From contig DBRF01000021.1 of the NCBI GenBank assembly GCA_002305795.1, positions 1 through 12,054 of the forward strand: a stretch of 12,054 nt of DNA, read 5' to 3'. This document shows, piece after piece, positions 11,264 through 12,054 of the stretch. The notes under the pieces were generated by a model. The model worked only from the letters and a program-made list of their open reading frames with translations. It was not told the origin of the DNA and ran no database searches. Position 1 is the stretch's first letter; every line of letters starts with the position of its first letter. The translations under genes were made by a program, and so were the position numbers. The stretch comes from Ruminococcaceae bacterium UBA1375. Its GTDB lineage: Bacteria > Bacillota > Clostridia > Oscillospirales > Ruminococcaceae.

Positions 11264-12054
11264 ATGAAACTCATAGGAAAGAAAACTTTGGCATGGCTGT
11301 TGAGCATCCTGCTCATCGCCGGGTGCTGCCTGGTGGCAGGGGTACCCAAGGATGTGGTATTTGCTGAAACCAGCGATGAATTCCAGTACACCCTGCTGGA
11401 CGACGGCACCGCAGAAATCACCGGCTATACCGGCCCCGGTGGGAACCTGGTGCTGCCGGAAACCCTGGACGGTTATTCGGTGACCAGTGTGGGCAATGAA
11501 GCCTTTGCGGAAAACATGGATTTGACCAGCGTTGTCATTCCGGCCGGCATCACCTCGGTGGGGTATGCGGCTTTTAACGACTGCGACAATCTGGTTTCAG
11601 TGGAATTTTTGGGAGAGAATGTAACCATGACCTCCCAGTGCTTTGCGGGTTGTGATTCTTTGCGGGATGTGACCCTTCCTTCCAAGCAGGAACAGATCGG
11701 CTGGGGCCTGTTTTACGCCTGTCGTTCTTTGGAACATATCACCCTGCCGGACACCGTGACCATGATTGAAGACAGTGCGTTTTACTTCAGCGGATTGAAG
11801 GAACTGGTGGTTCCGGCTTCGGTGGAAAGCATCCTGTATTCAGCTCTGGGCGAATGCGCTCAGTTGGAAACGGTTTGTTTCTTAGGGAATACGTGGGTAA
11901 CCGATGATTTATTTGCGTCTCTTCCCGGTTCTTCAGATCAGTCTGATCCCATCGTTTATCTTCAGGCAGATTCCTTTGCCCTGTCCATGGCTCAGCAGGA
12001 AGGATGGAACTACCAGATCCTTCCGGACACCGGCCTGCCCTTTATGGACGTGGC
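11264..12054 (+). CDS. BspA-type leucine-rich-repeat surface protein, 3' end outside the window
   Basis: An open frame runs from ATG 11264 to the window end (263 codons visible), with GGAGG 8 nt upstream. The signal peptide spans residues 1-34 (KLIGKK, hydrophobic core, possible SPase I cleavage after VFA). IAGC at 18-21 also fits a lipobox, so lipidation at Cys21 is an alternative. BspA-like LRR_5 repeats follow (GNEAFAENMDLTSVVIPAGIT, residues about 71-91; LPDTVTMIEDSAFYFSGL). The last visible residues, DTGLPFMDVA, match the point where SLH domain 1 begins in the gene at 9072, so SLH domains are expected beyond the window. It is a paralogue of that gene in the same orientation, with the XRE gene between. 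Base composition is somewhat less GC-rich than in the first copy. Confidence 0.9.
   Translation, partial: MKLIGKKTLAWLLSILLIAGCCLVAGVPKDVVFAETSDEFQYTLLDDGTAEITGYTGPGGNLVLPETLDGYSVTSVGNEAFAENMDLTSVVIPAGITSVGYAAFNDCDNLVSVEFLGENVTMTSQCFAGCDSLRDVTLPSKQEQIGWGLFYACRSLEHITLPDTVTMIEDSAFYFSGLKELVVPASVESILYSALGECAQLETVCFLGNTWVTDDLFASLPGSSDQSDPIVYLQADSFALSMAQQEGWNYQILPDTGLPFMDV

Overview
The window looks like chromosomal DNA of a GC-rich anaerobic Firmicute, most likely a gut Clostridium of the Oscillospiraceae/Ruminococcaceae type. That placement is an inference. It rests on the wall-protein repertoire (Big_2/L,D-transpeptidase lipoprotein, BspA-like LRR plus SLH proteins), a DnaQ-dead DNA polymerase I, strong Shine-Dalgarno sites, and small palindromic intergenic elements linked to a DUF559 nuclease.

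Layout. (1) 1-2240: an isochorismatase-family hydrolase on the minus strand (125-622) is divergent from a lipoprotein L,D-transpeptidase (792-1856). A degenerate inverted-repeat region (about 1854-2115) lies between the transpeptidase gene and its terminator (2140-2180). (2) 2241-3673: a tRNA-dihydrouridine synthase on the minus strand has a near-consensus promoter (3490-3517) and a hairpin-rich leader of about 250 nt. A cloverleaf-like structured leader (3560-3648) precedes polA. (3) 3674-8907: polA, then a small DUF559 nuclease gene bracketed by two 154-bp direct copies of a palindromic element, then a tight cluster of LMW phosphatase (arginine-phosphatase type), rimI and tsaD, closed by a good terminator. 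(4) 8928-12054: two surface proteins with the same plan (signal peptide, BspA-type LRR, SLH) flank a small XRE regulator. The second runs off the window. The regulator is convergent with the first surface gene, with which it shares a terminator, and divergent from the second, whose promoter is straddled by two 14-bp direct repeats.

How the genes fit together. The central block is housekeeping: DNA repair/replication, tRNA modification (Dus, TsaD), bS18 acetylation (RimI) and possibly protein-arginine dephosphorylation. It is interrupted by one accessory unit, the DUF559 gene with its flanking elements. Both ends deal with the cell envelope.

The two least ordinary items are the DUF559/palindrome unit, where the downstream element supplies the last four codons and the stop codon of the nuclease, and the XRE/direct-repeat switch in front of the second BspA-SLH gene. 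No rRNA, tRNA or CRISPR array was seen. Nothing here can be called a proven new system from sequence alone.
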